64,000 bases of DNA from Pseudomonadales bacterium. Its GTDB lineage: Bacteria; Pseudomonadota; Gammaproteobacteria; Pseudomonadales; Halieaceae. Of this stretch, positions 42,645-51,243 are shown one piece after another. The DNA lies in the NCBI GenBank assembly GCA_024234815.1, contig JACKNO010000005.1, forward strand, positions 329,637 to 393,636. The letters are read 5' to 3'. Made by a program: the position numbers and the translations under genes. The notes below the pieces were generated by a model, which made no database searches, was not told where the DNA came from, and saw only the letters and a program-made list of their open reading frames with translations. The stretch's first letter is position 1. Every line of letters begins with the position of its first letter.

Positions 42645-44111
42645 ATGCATGACAAATCCGTTGCCCAGCTGGGTGAAGGACTGCGCGACAAGCAGTTCTC
42701 CAGCCTGGAGCTAAGCCATTGTTTTCTGGACAGGATTGCCAGACTCGACGGTGCCTACAACAGCTTTATAAGCGTCGATGAAGACGCCGTGCTGGCCGCG
42801 GCCCGGGCCGCCGATGAGCGCCTCGCCGCGGGCACCGCCACAGCGCTGACCGGGATTCCCATCGCCCATAAGGACATATTCTGCACCAACGGTATGCGCA
42901 CCAGTTGTGGTTCGCGCATGCTGGACAACTTCGTTCCCCCCTATGACGCCACTTTGATAACAAAGTTCAATCGCGACGGCGCCGTCATCCTGGGCAAGAC
43001 CAACATGGACGAGTTCGCCATGGGCTCCTCCAACGAAAGCAGTTATTACGGCCCGGTGCGCAATCCCTGGGACACCACCCTGGTGCCGGGTGGTTCTTCC
43101 GGTGGTTCCGCCGCAGCGGTCGCAGCCATGCTTGCCCCGGCGGCTACCGGCACCGACACCGGCGGTTCTATCCGGCAACCCGCGGCCTTTTGCGGAATTA
43201 CCGGGATCAAACCCACCTACGGCAGGGTTTCCCGGCTGGGCATGATCGCCTTCGCCTCCAGTCTCGACCAGGCGGGACCCATGGCCCGCAGCGCGGAGGA
43301 TTGCGCCCTCCTGCTCAACAGCATGGCGGGCCACGACCCGCTGGACTCCACATCGTCCGAGCTGGCGACACAGGACTACTGCTCCCAACTCGGGGACAGC
43401 CTGCAGGGCCTGCGCATCGGCTTACCGCGGGAATATTTCGGCGAGGGCCTGGCGGCGGGCACCGCAAGCTGCATCGAAGCCGCACTGAAAGAGCTTGAAG
43501 CGCTGGGGGCAACCCTGGTCGACGTATCCCTCCCCCACAGCCACCTGAGTATTCCGACCTACTACGTGCTCGCCCCTGCCGAGGCGTCCACCAACCTGTC
43601 GCGCTTTGACGGTGTGCGCTATGGCCACCGCTGCGACAACCCGGTTGACCTGCACGACCTGTACACCCGCACCCGGGAGGAGGGATTTGGCGCCGAGGTG
43701 AAGCGCAGGATACTGGTGGGCACCTACGCCCTGTCGGCAGGCTATTACGACGCCTACTACAAGAAAGCGCAGCAGGTGCGAAGGCTCATAAAGCAGGATT
43801 TCACCAGCTGCTTCGAGCAGGTGGACGTGATCGCAGGCCCCACCACTCCGGGCCCGGCATTCGCGCTGGGTGCGAAATCCGATGACCCGCTGGCCATGTA
43901 CCTGGAAGATGTCTACACCCTGGCCGTCAATCTCGCGGGCCTGCCCGGCATGTCGGTACCCGCCGGTTTTGTGGCGGATAAACCGGTGGGCCTGCAATTG
44001 ATCGGTCCCCATTTCGCCGAGGCGCGGCTGCTGAATGTCGGCCATCGCTTCCAGCAGGCTACCGACTGGCATACGCGTCGACCTGCAAGCGCAACCGGGG
44101 AGGCAGTCTGA
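42645..44111 (+). CDS. gatA: Asp-tRNA(Asn)/Glu-tRNA(Gln) amidotransferase subunit GatA
   Basis: GatA is the amidase that releases ammonia from glutamine for the GatB reaction. The 488-residue protein has the amidase Ser-cisSer-Lys triad: lysine in IPIAHKDIFCT, the cis-serine region GGSSGGSAAAVAA and the nucleophile in GTDTGGSIRQPAAFCG. It lies 21 bp after gatC and overlaps gatB as TGATG. Confidence 0.98.
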   Translation: MHDKSVAQLGEGLRDKQFSSLELSHCFLDRIARLDGAYNSFISVDEDAVLAAARAADERLAAGTATALTGIPIAHKDIFCTNGMRTSCGSRMLDNFVPPYDATLITKFNRDGAVILGKTNMDEFAMGSSNESSYYGPVRNPWDTTLVPGGSSGGSAAAVAAMLAPAATGTDTGGSIRQPAAFCGITGIKPTYGRVSRLGMIAFASSLDQAGPMARSAEDCALLLNSMAGHDPLDSTSSELATQDYCSQLGDSLQGLRIGLPREYFGEGLAAGTASCIEAALKELEALGATLVDVSLPHSHLSIPTYYVLAPAEASTNLSRFDGVRYGHRCDNPVDLHDLYTRTREEGFGAEVKRRILVGTYALSAGYYDAYYKKAQQVRRLIKQDFTSCFEQVDVIAGPTTPGPAFALGAKSDDPLAMYLEDVYTLAVNLAGLPGMSVPAGFVADKPVGLQLIGPHFAEARLLNVGHRFQQATDWHTRRPASATGEAV

Positions 44112-45553
44112 TGCAGTGGGAGACAGTCATCGGGCTGGAAGTGCATCTGCAACTGGCCACGCGTTCCAAAATCTTCTCCGGCTCGGCCACCACCTTTGGC
44201 GCCGAACCCAATACCCAGGCCAGCGCGGTCGACCTGGCCATGCCGGGTATGCTGCCGGTGCTCAATGCCGAGGCGGTGCGCTACGCGGTTATGTTCGGGC
44301 TGGGTATCGGCGCGCAGATAGGCCGGCGCTCGGTGTTCGACCGCAAAAACTATTTTTACCCGGACCTGCCCAAGGGCTACCAGATCAGCCAGTTCGAGTC
44401 GCCCATTGTCGGGAGGGGCAGTTTTGAAATACAACTCGAGGATGGCAGCACGCGCTCCATAGGTATCACCCGCGCACACCTTGAAGAGGACGCGGGCAAG
44501 TCGCTGCACGAGGACTTCCACGGCCAGACCGGCATCGACCTGAACCGGGCGGGAACGCCACTGCTTGAAATCGTCTCGGAACCCGACCTGCGCAATGCGG
44601 CCGAGGCCGTCGCCTACCTGAAGGCAATGCACAGCCTGGTCACTTACCTTGGAATATCCGATGGCAATATGGCGGAAGGTTCCATGCGCTGCGATATCAA
44701 CATTTCCCTGCGCCCCATGGGCTCCGACACGCTGGGAACCCGGACCGAAATAAAGAACGTGAACTCTTTCCGGTTTGTTGAAAAGGCCATTCGCCACGAG
44801 TTTGAACGGCAGGCGGACATCCTCGAGGATGGCGGCAGAATCATCCAGGAAACGCGCCTGTACGATGCCGACCTGGACGAAACCCGGCCCATGCGCAGCA
44901 AGGAAGTCGCCAACGACTACCGTTATTTTCCCGAGCCGGACCTTTTGCCCGTGGTTATCGATGAAGACTACATCGAGTCAATCCGCGCAGGACTGCCGGA
45001 ACTGCCCACCGGGAAACGGCATCGTTTTGTCGAGCAGTACGACCTGAGCAGGTATGACGCGAATGTGCTGGCGGACAGTCGCACCCTGGCGGATTATTTC
45101 GAGGCGGTGGTCGCAAGCTGCGGCGACGCGAAAATCGCCGCCAACTGGGTGCAGGTGGAATTGCTCGGCCAGCTGAACAAGGCGGCGCTGGACATCGCGG
45201 ATTCCCCGGTTTCCGCCCCCGCGCTCGGCGGCCTGATCCAGCGTATTCTGGACAACAGTATTTCCGGCAAGATCGCCAAGCAGGTGTTCGAGGCGATGTG
45301 GCAGGGCGAGGGCAGCGCGGACGAGATCATCGAGGCGCGCGGTTTGAAACAGCTCAGCGACAGTGGCGAGCTGGAGACGATGGTAGACAAGGTAATCGCC
45401 GCCAACGCGGGCCAGGTAGAACAATACCTCGCCGCTGACGGGGACCGGCGCAAGAAACTGGTCGGCTTCTTCGTGGGCCAGGTGATGAAACTGTCGAAGG
45501 GTCAGGCCAACCCACAGATGGTCAACGAATTGCTGGCGAAAAAGCTGGTCTGA
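44111..45553 (+). CDS. gatB: Asp-tRNA(Asn)/Glu-tRNA(Gln) amidotransferase subunit GatB
   Basis: GatB is the kinase/amidotransferase subunit that activates the misacylated aminoacyl-tRNA. The 480-residue protein has GLEVHLQLATRSKIFSGSAT at the N-terminus, the SMRCDINISLRP and GTRTEIKNVNSFRFVEKAI blocks, and a C-terminal YqeY-like tail domain (GQVMKLSKGQANPQMVNELL). Confidence 0.98.
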   Translation: MQWETVIGLEVHLQLATRSKIFSGSATTFGAEPNTQASAVDLAMPGMLPVLNAEAVRYAVMFGLGIGAQIGRRSVFDRKNYFYPDLPKGYQISQFESPIVGRGSFEIQLEDGSTRSIGITRAHLEEDAGKSLHEDFHGQTGIDLNRAGTPLLEIVSEPDLRNAAEAVAYLKAMHSLVTYLGISDGNMAEGSMRCDINISLRPMGSDTLGTRTEIKNVNSFRFVEKAIRHEFERQADILEDGGRIIQETRLYDADLDETRPMRSKEVANDYRYFPEPDLLPVVIDEDYIESIRAGLPELPTGKRHRFVEQYDLSRYDANVLADSRTLADYFEAVVASCGDAKIAANWVQVELLGQLNKAALDIADSPVSAPALGGLIQRILDNSISGKIAKQVFEAMWQGEGSADEIIEARGLKQLSDSGELETMVDKVIAANAGQVEQYLAADGDRRKKLVGFFVGQVMKLSKGQANPQMVNELLAKKLV

Positions 45554-45565
45554 GGATTACACGAC

Positions 45566-45856
45566 ATGAGAAAAGACAAGGAAAAGGTTCTGGACGAGGT
45601 GTGGACCGAAGACCATGTCAGGAGCTTCCTGCAGGTGCGGCCCCACGATGGTTCAGATGAGAACTTCCATATGCTGCTGAAGGCTTACCAGAGCATGCGC
45701 GCGGACGATTTCGAGCTGTTTGTCGGCTTTTTTACCGACCAGAAGCGCGACCTCAATGCCACCGGGCGGGATGGGCGATCAGTTCTGGAAATCGTAAAGA
45801 CGCACCGGCATGGCGTGGAATACGCCAGGATACTCGAGCAGGCCGGGGCAACTTGA
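45566..45856 (+). CDS. conserved small protein, PA4642 family, function unknown
   Basis: This 96-residue protein resembles a small family known from Pseudomonas as PA4642; no function is established that I know of. It is charged and soluble, with a central LLKAYQSMRADDFELFVGFF helix and an ankyrin-like ending (DLNATGRDGRSVLEIVKTHRHG..YARILEQAG). The ankyrin resemblance is my reading, not a proven domain. It starts 12 bp after gatB, suggesting co-transcription, and ends 1 bp before a convergent gene. Confidence 0.8.
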   Translation: MRKDKEKVLDEVWTEDHVRSFLQVRPHDGSDENFHMLLKAYQSMRADDFELFVGFFTDQKRDLNATGRDGRSVLEIVKTHRHGVEYARILEQAGAT

Positions 45857-45857
45857 T

Positions 45858-47363
45858 TTACATCTGCCCCTCTATAGGCAACAGGCCAAAGAACCAGGAC
45901 TCGGCGCGCAAGTAGAACGATGCGGGCGGCGCATGCCGTAAGGTGCCGTCCTCGCCGACCCAGACAATACCCCCGCGCTCATCGAGCTCAACCCGCCACG
46001 CGTTCTGCGCCTGCATGTCCACGTCCAGCAGCTGTCGCACCTTCGCATTCAGTTCCGGACTGTCAATGAGTACGCCAAGCTCCGTATTAAGGCGCAGGGA
46101 GCGTGGGTCCATGTTCGCACTACCCATGAAAACGCAACATTGATCCATGATCATTGCCTTGGCATGCAATCCCAGAATGGATTGCACGACGGCGGCATCG
46201 AGGTACAACTCGCGGGTATCTGCATCCGGGCGCAACTCGTAAAGCTCCGCCCCCGCCAGCAACAGCGCCGGGCGGTGTTTCGCGTAGGCGGCATGGGCGC
46301 CCACATGATTGTTCGAGCCCAGGGAGTTAGTGAGTATCCGCACTCGCACGCCACGGTCGGTGGCACGCTCTATAGCGTTGGTCAGCGCCTCGGTCGGAAT
46401 AAAATAGGCTGAAATCAGCACCAGGTCGCTTTGAACCGCGTCAATTTCCTCCACGAGCGCATTCCCCAACTGCACGGGCGCATCCAGCGCCGGGCTGGCA
46501 TCGGGGGGAGCATCCACCAACAGCTGCATTTCACCGCTGAAGCCGCCCTGGAACAGGCTCGCCCAATCGTGGCGATCAGTCTGGACTGCGTCCTCGTGGT
46601 CGCTCGCATTGGGCCCCAGCCAGTCCCTCACGGTCGTGATATCCCCCGCGTCCTCGGCCGCCACCAGGTGTTCGATCGGGATACTCCAGGGGTCATTCCA
46701 GTACAGATCGAACACATCACTGAACTCCTGGGTAAACGGTCCTGATGTCACGAGTTCGAAATCGCGGAAATTCTGGCCGTCCCGGATTCCGAAGTACTCG
46801 TCCGCCTGGTTGCGCCCGCCGATGATCGCTATTCGCCCGTCCACCACAAGCAGTTTGTTGTGCATGCGGTGATTGATGCGTGAAAAGTCGGTGATATTTT
46901 CCATCTCGCGGACTACCAGATTACCGCCGCGGTGAGCCAATGGATTGTAAATGCGGTAATGGATTGAGGGATGCTTCTGGAGTGCGCGCAACATGGGATC
47001 GGCATGCGCCAGAAAGCTGTCATCCAGCAGGATCCGTACACGTACACCGCGGTCCGCTGCCGCGATTATCTCGCGCAGTACCGCCAGGCCGGCGCTGTCG
47101 TCTCTCCAGATGAATGTCTGCAGATCAATACTGCGAGTGGCCGCACGCAGGGTCCGCAATCGCCACTGCAGGGCCCCGGGCCCCAGGTTGAGAACCGCGA
47201 TATAGTCAGTATCCTGCAGCTGCGTAAGGCCGGGCCAGTGCTCCATTGCAGCAGGTGCCAGTGCCCGCTCCGCGGTGCGCTCTCGCTCGGGCTGGACTGT
47301 GGCGCAGGCAACCAGCATGCACAGCATTGCCGTGGCGCAAACAAGGCGTTTGGACAGTGACAT
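45858..47363 (-). CDS. phospholipase D family lipoprotein, cardiolipin synthase-like (ClsC type)
   Basis: The 501-residue protein has a lipobox (LVAC, Cys20) and two intact HKD motifs: HNKLLVVDG in the first half and HAKAMIMDQ in the second, both with the following GxxN-type (IGGRNQADE, MGSANMDPRS). Such proteins transfer phosphatidyl groups; the closest characterised relative in architecture is ClsC (YmdC), which makes cardiolipin from phosphatidylethanolamine and phosphatidylglycerol. A periplasmic or outer-leaflet location is inferred from the lipobox. Another phospholipase D activity is possible. Confidence 0.85.
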   Translation of the reverse strand: MSLSKRLVCATAMLCMLVACATVQPERERTAERALAPAAMEHWPGLTQLQDTDYIAVLNLGPGALQWRLRTLRAATRSIDLQTFIWRDDSAGLAVLREIIAAADRGVRVRILLDDSFLAHADPMLRALQKHPSIHYRIYNPLAHRGGNLVVREMENITDFSRINHRMHNKLLVVDGRIAIIGGRNQADEYFGIRDGQNFRDFELVTSGPFTQEFSDVFDLYWNDPWSIPIEHLVAAEDAGDITTVRDWLGPNASDHEDAVQTDRHDWASLFQGGFSGEMQLLVDAPPDASPALDAPVQLGNALVEEIDAVQSDLVLISAYFIPTEALTNAIERATDRGVRVRILTNSLGSNNHVGAHAAYAKHRPALLLAGAELYELRPDADTRELYLDAAVVQSILGLHAKAMIMDQCCVFMGSANMDPRSLRLNTELGVLIDSPELNAKVRQLLDVDMQAQNAWRVELDERGGIVWVGEDGTLRHAPPASFYLRAESWFFGLLPIEGQM

Positions 47364-47429
47364 CGCATCTTTCCCGTGGGAAGCAGGACAGCATTATAAC
47401 CGCCAAAGGAACGGGAAGTCGCGGCCCGC

Positions 47430-48041
47430 TCAAACCGGGTCGTAAGGAACGCGCCCCTTGGCGAACCGTTCCCGGTTCTCCCGTTTCTTATCCTCGCTTT
47501 TGCGCAACAGTACGTACACCGCTCCGGTACCGCCGTGCTGGGGTTGCGCGCTGTGGAAGGCCTGCACGATATCCAGTTCGCGCAGCCACTGGTCGGCGCA
47601 ACCCTTGAGAATTGAACTGCGCTCCTGCTCCGCCCGCGTCTGCCCCTTGCCGTGAATGATCAGTACCGTGCGCAGACCCAGTCGGTACGATTCCTCTATG
47701 AACTCGAAAAGCTCCCGGCGCGCTCCAGCGGCAGTCATGCGGTGCAAATCCAGGCGCGCCTCGCTTTCATAGCGCCCCTGCCTGAGCCTGCGGAACACCC
47801 CGTTCTGCACCCCCGGCCGCTTGAATTCCAGCACATACCATGCGTCCAGCGGGGCGATACCACCGTCCGTCAGGATATTGCGGTCGCGCTGCGGGACCTG
47901 CACCGCGGCCTGGCGCCGATGCTCCTGTGAGCTGTCACGCGCGGTGGCCGAGCCGGTGCGCACCGCCACTCGCGGCGCGCGTTTGAGAGGCACGACGTCG
48001 GCCATCTCATCAATAAAAGTCTTATCTTCGTCGCTGGCCAT
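47430..48041 (-). CDS. smrA: Smr domain protein, SmrA family
   Basis: The 203-residue protein has a C-terminal Smr (small MutS-related) domain with LDLHRMTAAGARRELFEFI and the signature VLIIHGKGQTR. Smr domains have nicking endonuclease activity and, in some proteins, cleave stalled mRNA. The N-terminal half is basic and low-complexity. The SmrA versus SmrB assignment is from size and layout. It is divergent from the small cysteine-rich gene at 48106. Confidence 0.85.
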   Translation of the reverse strand: MASDEDKTFIDEMADVVPLKRAPRVAVRTGSATARDSSQEHRRQAAVQVPQRDRNILTDGGIAPLDAWYVLEFKRPGVQNGVFRRLRQGRYESEARLDLHRMTAAGARRELFEFIEESYRLGLRTVLIIHGKGQTRAEQERSSILKGCADQWLRELDIVQAFHSAQPQHGGTGAVYVLLRKSEDKKRENRERFAKGRVPYDPV

Positions 48042-48105
48042 GCTTACACCCCGGCATCAGTCCGCTATTATAGCCCGATGCAAACCCGCGGGGCACAGAC
48101 GGCAT

Positions 48106-48321
48106 ATGACGGCACCGGCACAATGGCTGAAAACCTGTCCTGTATGTGGACAGGACAACCAGTGCGCGGTTATGGCGGGGCGGCCCGCCGACACCTGCTG
48201 GTGCGCCGGGACGGCGATAAGCCCGGAGGCACTGGCGGCGGTGCCAGCCGATTCCATCGGCAAACGCTGCCTGTGCCCTGGCTGCGCCCGCAGCAAAGGA
48301 GACACCCCTGATGAAAGGTAA
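48106..48321 (+). CDS. cysteine-rich CWC family protein
   Basis: This 71-residue protein has eight cysteines arranged as CPVCGQDNQC, CWC and CLCPGC, the pattern of the small cysteine-rich CWC family found in many Gammaproteobacteria; function unknown, metal binding is likely from the paired cysteines. The ATG at 48106 is the plausible start, since upstream in-frame sequence is antisense to smrA. Its end overlaps cysZ by 11 bp, so the two are probably translated together. Confidence 0.8.
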   Translation: MTAPAQWLKTCPVCGQDNQCAVMAGRPADTCWCAGTAISPEALAAVPADSIGKRCLCPGCARSKGDTPDER

Positions 48322-49042
48322 TATCGCGCACGGCGCCGGCTATCTGGGCCGCGGGGCCAGTATGTTGAAGCACCCGTCACTGCGCCTGTTCATATTTATC
48401 CCCCTGCTGGTAAACATACTGATCTTTGGCGGACTGATCTGGTACGGGCTGAGCTACCTCGATGCGGTGATGGACGACTGGCTGGGGAAAATCCCGGACT
48501 GGCTCGGGTTTATCGAGTGGATCATCTGGCCCGTGGTGGGTCTGACAGTGAGCCTGGTGACGGGCTACCTGTTCACGGCGGTCGCGCTGATCATCGCCTC
48601 TCCGTTCAACGCCCTGCTGGCGGAAAAGGCCGAGGAGTTGATAACCGGTAAGCCGGTGGATTCGCTGGAGGGTCTGGGGGCGGCGCTGATGGCCATGCCG
48701 CGAGGGGTGCTGCGCGAGCTGTCGAAGCTGCTTTACTATTTGCCGATGGCGGTTTTCGTCCTGATCCTGTCATTCATCCCGGTGCTGAACGTCGTCGCCC
48801 CGGTTCTGTGGTTCTTGCTGGGCGCCTGGATGATGAGTATCCAGTTTGTCGACTACCCGATGGATAACCACCAATTGAGTTTTGCCGATGTGAAGGAGGC
48901 GGTGCGGGAACGGCGCCTCAGCAGCATGGGCTTTGGCGGGGTTGTAGCCCTGTGCACGGGCATTCCAATCATCAACTTCTTCGTGGTGCCCGCCGCGGTG
49001 GTGGGCGCCACGCTGTTGTGGTGTGAGGAGCTAAACCAGTAA
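48311..49042 (+). CDS. cysZ: sulfate transporter CysZ-like membrane protein (EI24 family)
   Basis: CysZ is a membrane protein implicated in sulfate uptake for cysteine synthesis. The 243-residue protein has four clear hydrophobic segments and the family pattern (GRGASMLKHPSLRLFIFIPLLVNI over residues 14-37, ASPFNALLAEKAEELITG, WMMSIQFVDYPMDNHQ). No other cys genes are nearby, so sulfate specificity is by family only. It overlaps the convergent rhlB by 12 bp. Confidence 0.9.
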   Translation: MKGNIAHGAGYLGRGASMLKHPSLRLFIFIPLLVNILIFGGLIWYGLSYLDAVMDDWLGKIPDWLGFIEWIIWPVVGLTVSLVTGYLFTAVALIIASPFNALLAEKAEELITGKPVDSLEGLGAALMAMPRGVLRELSKLLYYLPMAVFVLILSFIPVLNVVAPVLWFLLGAWMMSIQFVDYPMDNHQLSFADVKEAVRERRLSSMGFGGVVALCTGIPIINFFVVPAAVVGATLLWCEELNQ

Positions 49043-50422
49043 TTCCGCCGGTGGATGGGTACACTCCAGCCGCGTACCCAGTAATGCCTCCAGGTCCGGT
49101 AGCAGGAAGGCATCGTCCTCGCTGGCAAAACTGATTGAAATTCCGCTGGCGCCGGCCCGTCCGGTGCGGCCGATACGGTGAACGTAATCCTCCGGGTCTT
49201 CCGGAAGATTGTAGTTGACCACATGGCTGACGCCCTCAACGTGTATGCCGCGGCCAGCGACATCCGTTGCCACCAGAACCTTGATCTTGCCCTGCTTGAA
49301 TTGTTCCAGGGTGCTGGTGCGCTTGGCCTGCGCAATTTCGCCGGAGAGAATGCCTGCCGCTATCCCTGACTTGCGCAGGCGTTCGTGCAGGCGTCGCACC
49401 TGGTCGCGCCGGTTGGCGAACACGATCACGCTGGTGGCATCCTCGCTGCGCACCAGGTTGTTGAGCACCCGGAAGCGCTGTTCGCTGCTGACGAGGTAGA
49501 CCTTCTGGTCCACCGAGTCCGTGGCCACATGGTCCGGCTCAATTTCGATGGTAATGGGTTCGTAGGTCCACTGCTCCGAAAGGTTGATGATGTCCTGGGT
49601 AAAAGTAGCGGAAAACAGCAGCGTCTGCCTGTCCTCGCGGCGTGGCGTGGCGCGCACGATGCGCTTTACCTGGGGGATAAAGCCCATGTCCAGCATACGG
49701 TCCGCCTCGTCCAGCACCAGTATCTCGATGTGGTCGAGGTAGAGGTCGCGCCGACTCATGAAATCCAGCAGGCGGCCCGGTGTGGCCACCACCAGGTCGA
49801 TGACGGTGTTGTGCAGGCGATTAAGCTGTTTCTGGTAGTCCATGCCGCCGATCAGTGTTGCGACCTGCAAATCCGAATACCTGGCAAGATCCTCCGCATC
49901 CTGGGCGATCTGCATGACCAGTTCCCTGGTGGGCGCGATAACCAGCGCGCGCGGTTCCCCCACGAAACGCTCGCCCTCAATCGGGTTGCACAACAGGTCA
50001 TTGAAAATGGTGACCAGGAACGCGGCTGTCTTGCCGGTACCGGTCTGGGCCTTACCGATGGCGTCATTACCCTGCAGGGTATGCGGCAGAATGGCGGCCT
50101 GAATCGGCGAGCAGTACCTGAATCCGAGATTGGCGATGGCCTGCATCAGTTCGTCGCGCAGACCTAGATCGTGAAACCGGGTCTCGCCTTCTTTCGGGTC
50201 CACCTGGAACTCGTCCACGCTCCACGGCGTCGCTTCCGGCCTGCCCTTGCCTCCGCGCCGACGGCGCTTGCCGCCCTCACCGCCGCCGCCCTGTTGCGCG
50301 CCTGTGGCTGCTTTATGCGAAGGTTCGTGCCGGGGCGGGGTGCCGTGACCTGAACTGGCCGGGCTCTGATCCTGGGGGACGCCGCCCTTGCCGGCGATAC
50401 GCCCTACAAAACTCTTAATCAA
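49031..50422 (-). CDS. rhlB: DEAD-box ATP-dependent RNA helicase RhlB
   Basis: The 463-residue helicase has a basic, low-complexity N-terminus (GGKRRRRGGKGR, residues about 50-61), Q motif (FRYCSPIQAA), Walker A AQTGTGKT, DEAD in VLDEADRMLDMGF, SAT in LFSATF and motif VI HRIGRTGRAG. Sequence and the N-terminal extension match the Pseudomonas-type RhlB, a degradosome-associated helicase. The start is TTG at 50422 with GGAAG upstream. Another DEAD-box name is possible, since paralogues are close. Confidence 0.88.
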   Translation of the reverse strand: MIKSFVGRIAGKGGVPQDQSPASSGHGTPPRHEPSHKAATGAQQGGGGEGGKRRRRGGKGRPEATPWSVDEFQVDPKEGETRFHDLGLRDELMQAIANLGFRYCSPIQAAILPHTLQGNDAIGKAQTGTGKTAAFLVTIFNDLLCNPIEGERFVGEPRALVIAPTRELVMQIAQDAEDLARYSDLQVATLIGGMDYQKQLNRLHNTVIDLVVATPGRLLDFMSRRDLYLDHIEILVLDEADRMLDMGFIPQVKRIVRATPRREDRQTLLFSATFTQDIINLSEQWTYEPITIEIEPDHVATDSVDQKVYLVSSEQRFRVLNNLVRSEDATSVIVFANRRDQVRRLHERLRKSGIAAGILSGEIAQAKRTSTLEQFKQGKIKVLVATDVAGRGIHVEGVSHVVNYNLPEDPEDYVHRIGRTGRAGASGISISFASEDDAFLLPDLEALLGTRLECTHPPAELLV

Positions 50423-50546
50423 TGCTCAACTTCCCATGACTGCTCAAAAAACGCGCTAGTCTACCACTGTAAGCGGGCAATAGGTGAGCGCTGATATCGT
50501 CGCGGGGGGCGGTGTCGGCAGCGGCGCGCCGGCATTCCGGCGGGCA

Positions 50547-51137
50547 TTATCCCCGCGCGGGGAACAACCTCGACAGGTAGTAATCAACGCTGACATAGCG
50601 GCCGCCACCCGTGAACAGCAGACTCAGCAGCATGATGAAGTAGGTCACGGCGAATTCGATGCCATTGTTGAGAATCACCAGGCTGCCTTTCTCCGTCAGC
50701 CAGGCGTAATTGCCGTGCTCTTTGAGGATATCCGTGGCGGTGCCAATGCGCACAGCCACTTCCTGGGATCCGGAATCCGCGATAGCGGCCCAGCCGTAGT
50801 CCCAGTGCACTGCAAAAATCGCCACCAGCATCGTCACCATCAGGGGGAGTGCGATCCAGCGCGTAGCAAGGCCCAGTAACAGCAACAGCGCTCCGATGAC
50901 TTCGGTATAGGCCGCCAGACCGGCCAGCAGGGCGGGAAAAGGCAGGCCCAGGCCCCAATCGGGGTTGCCGAACCATTCCACGGTCTGGTCCATACCCGCA
51001 ATCTTTCGTGTGCCCGCCATCCAGAATATGGGAACCAGGTACAGACGCAGCGCCAGGGGGGCCAGCCAGTCGAAGTGTCGCAGGCGCGAAAAAACCGCGT
51101 TATGCACGCCGTAATACCAATGCGCCAATGTATTCAT
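50547..51137 (-). CDS. DoxX family membrane protein, HvfX-like
   Basis: This 196-residue protein has four hydrophobic segments and the DoxX pattern (LALRLYLVPIFWMAGTRKIA, TEVIGALLLLLGLATRW). The insertion LKEHGNYAWLTEKGSLVILNNGIEF and the ending GGGRYVSVDYYLSRLF resemble the HvfX branch, linked to copper-binding RiPP loci, but no HvfA/B/C gene is nearby. I chose the ATG at 51137; the frame runs far upstream into the divergent MATE gene without homology. Function is open. Confidence 0.82.
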   Translation of the reverse strand: MNTLAHWYYGVHNAVFSRLRHFDWLAPLALRLYLVPIFWMAGTRKIAGMDQTVEWFGNPDWGLGLPFPALLAGLAAYTEVIGALLLLLGLATRWIALPLMVTMLVAIFAVHWDYGWAAIADSGSQEVAVRIGTATDILKEHGNYAWLTEKGSLVILNNGIEFAVTYFIMLLSLLFTGGGRYVSVDYYLSRLFPARG

Positions 51138-51243
51138 TATCCATTCCCATGTAGGCTTGCGGTTTCTGACAACCGAACCGGCAAAAAGTTTTCGAACCGG
51201 CTCGCGGCCGTTGAATCCACCGAGCTTGCCCACAGACCCCACC

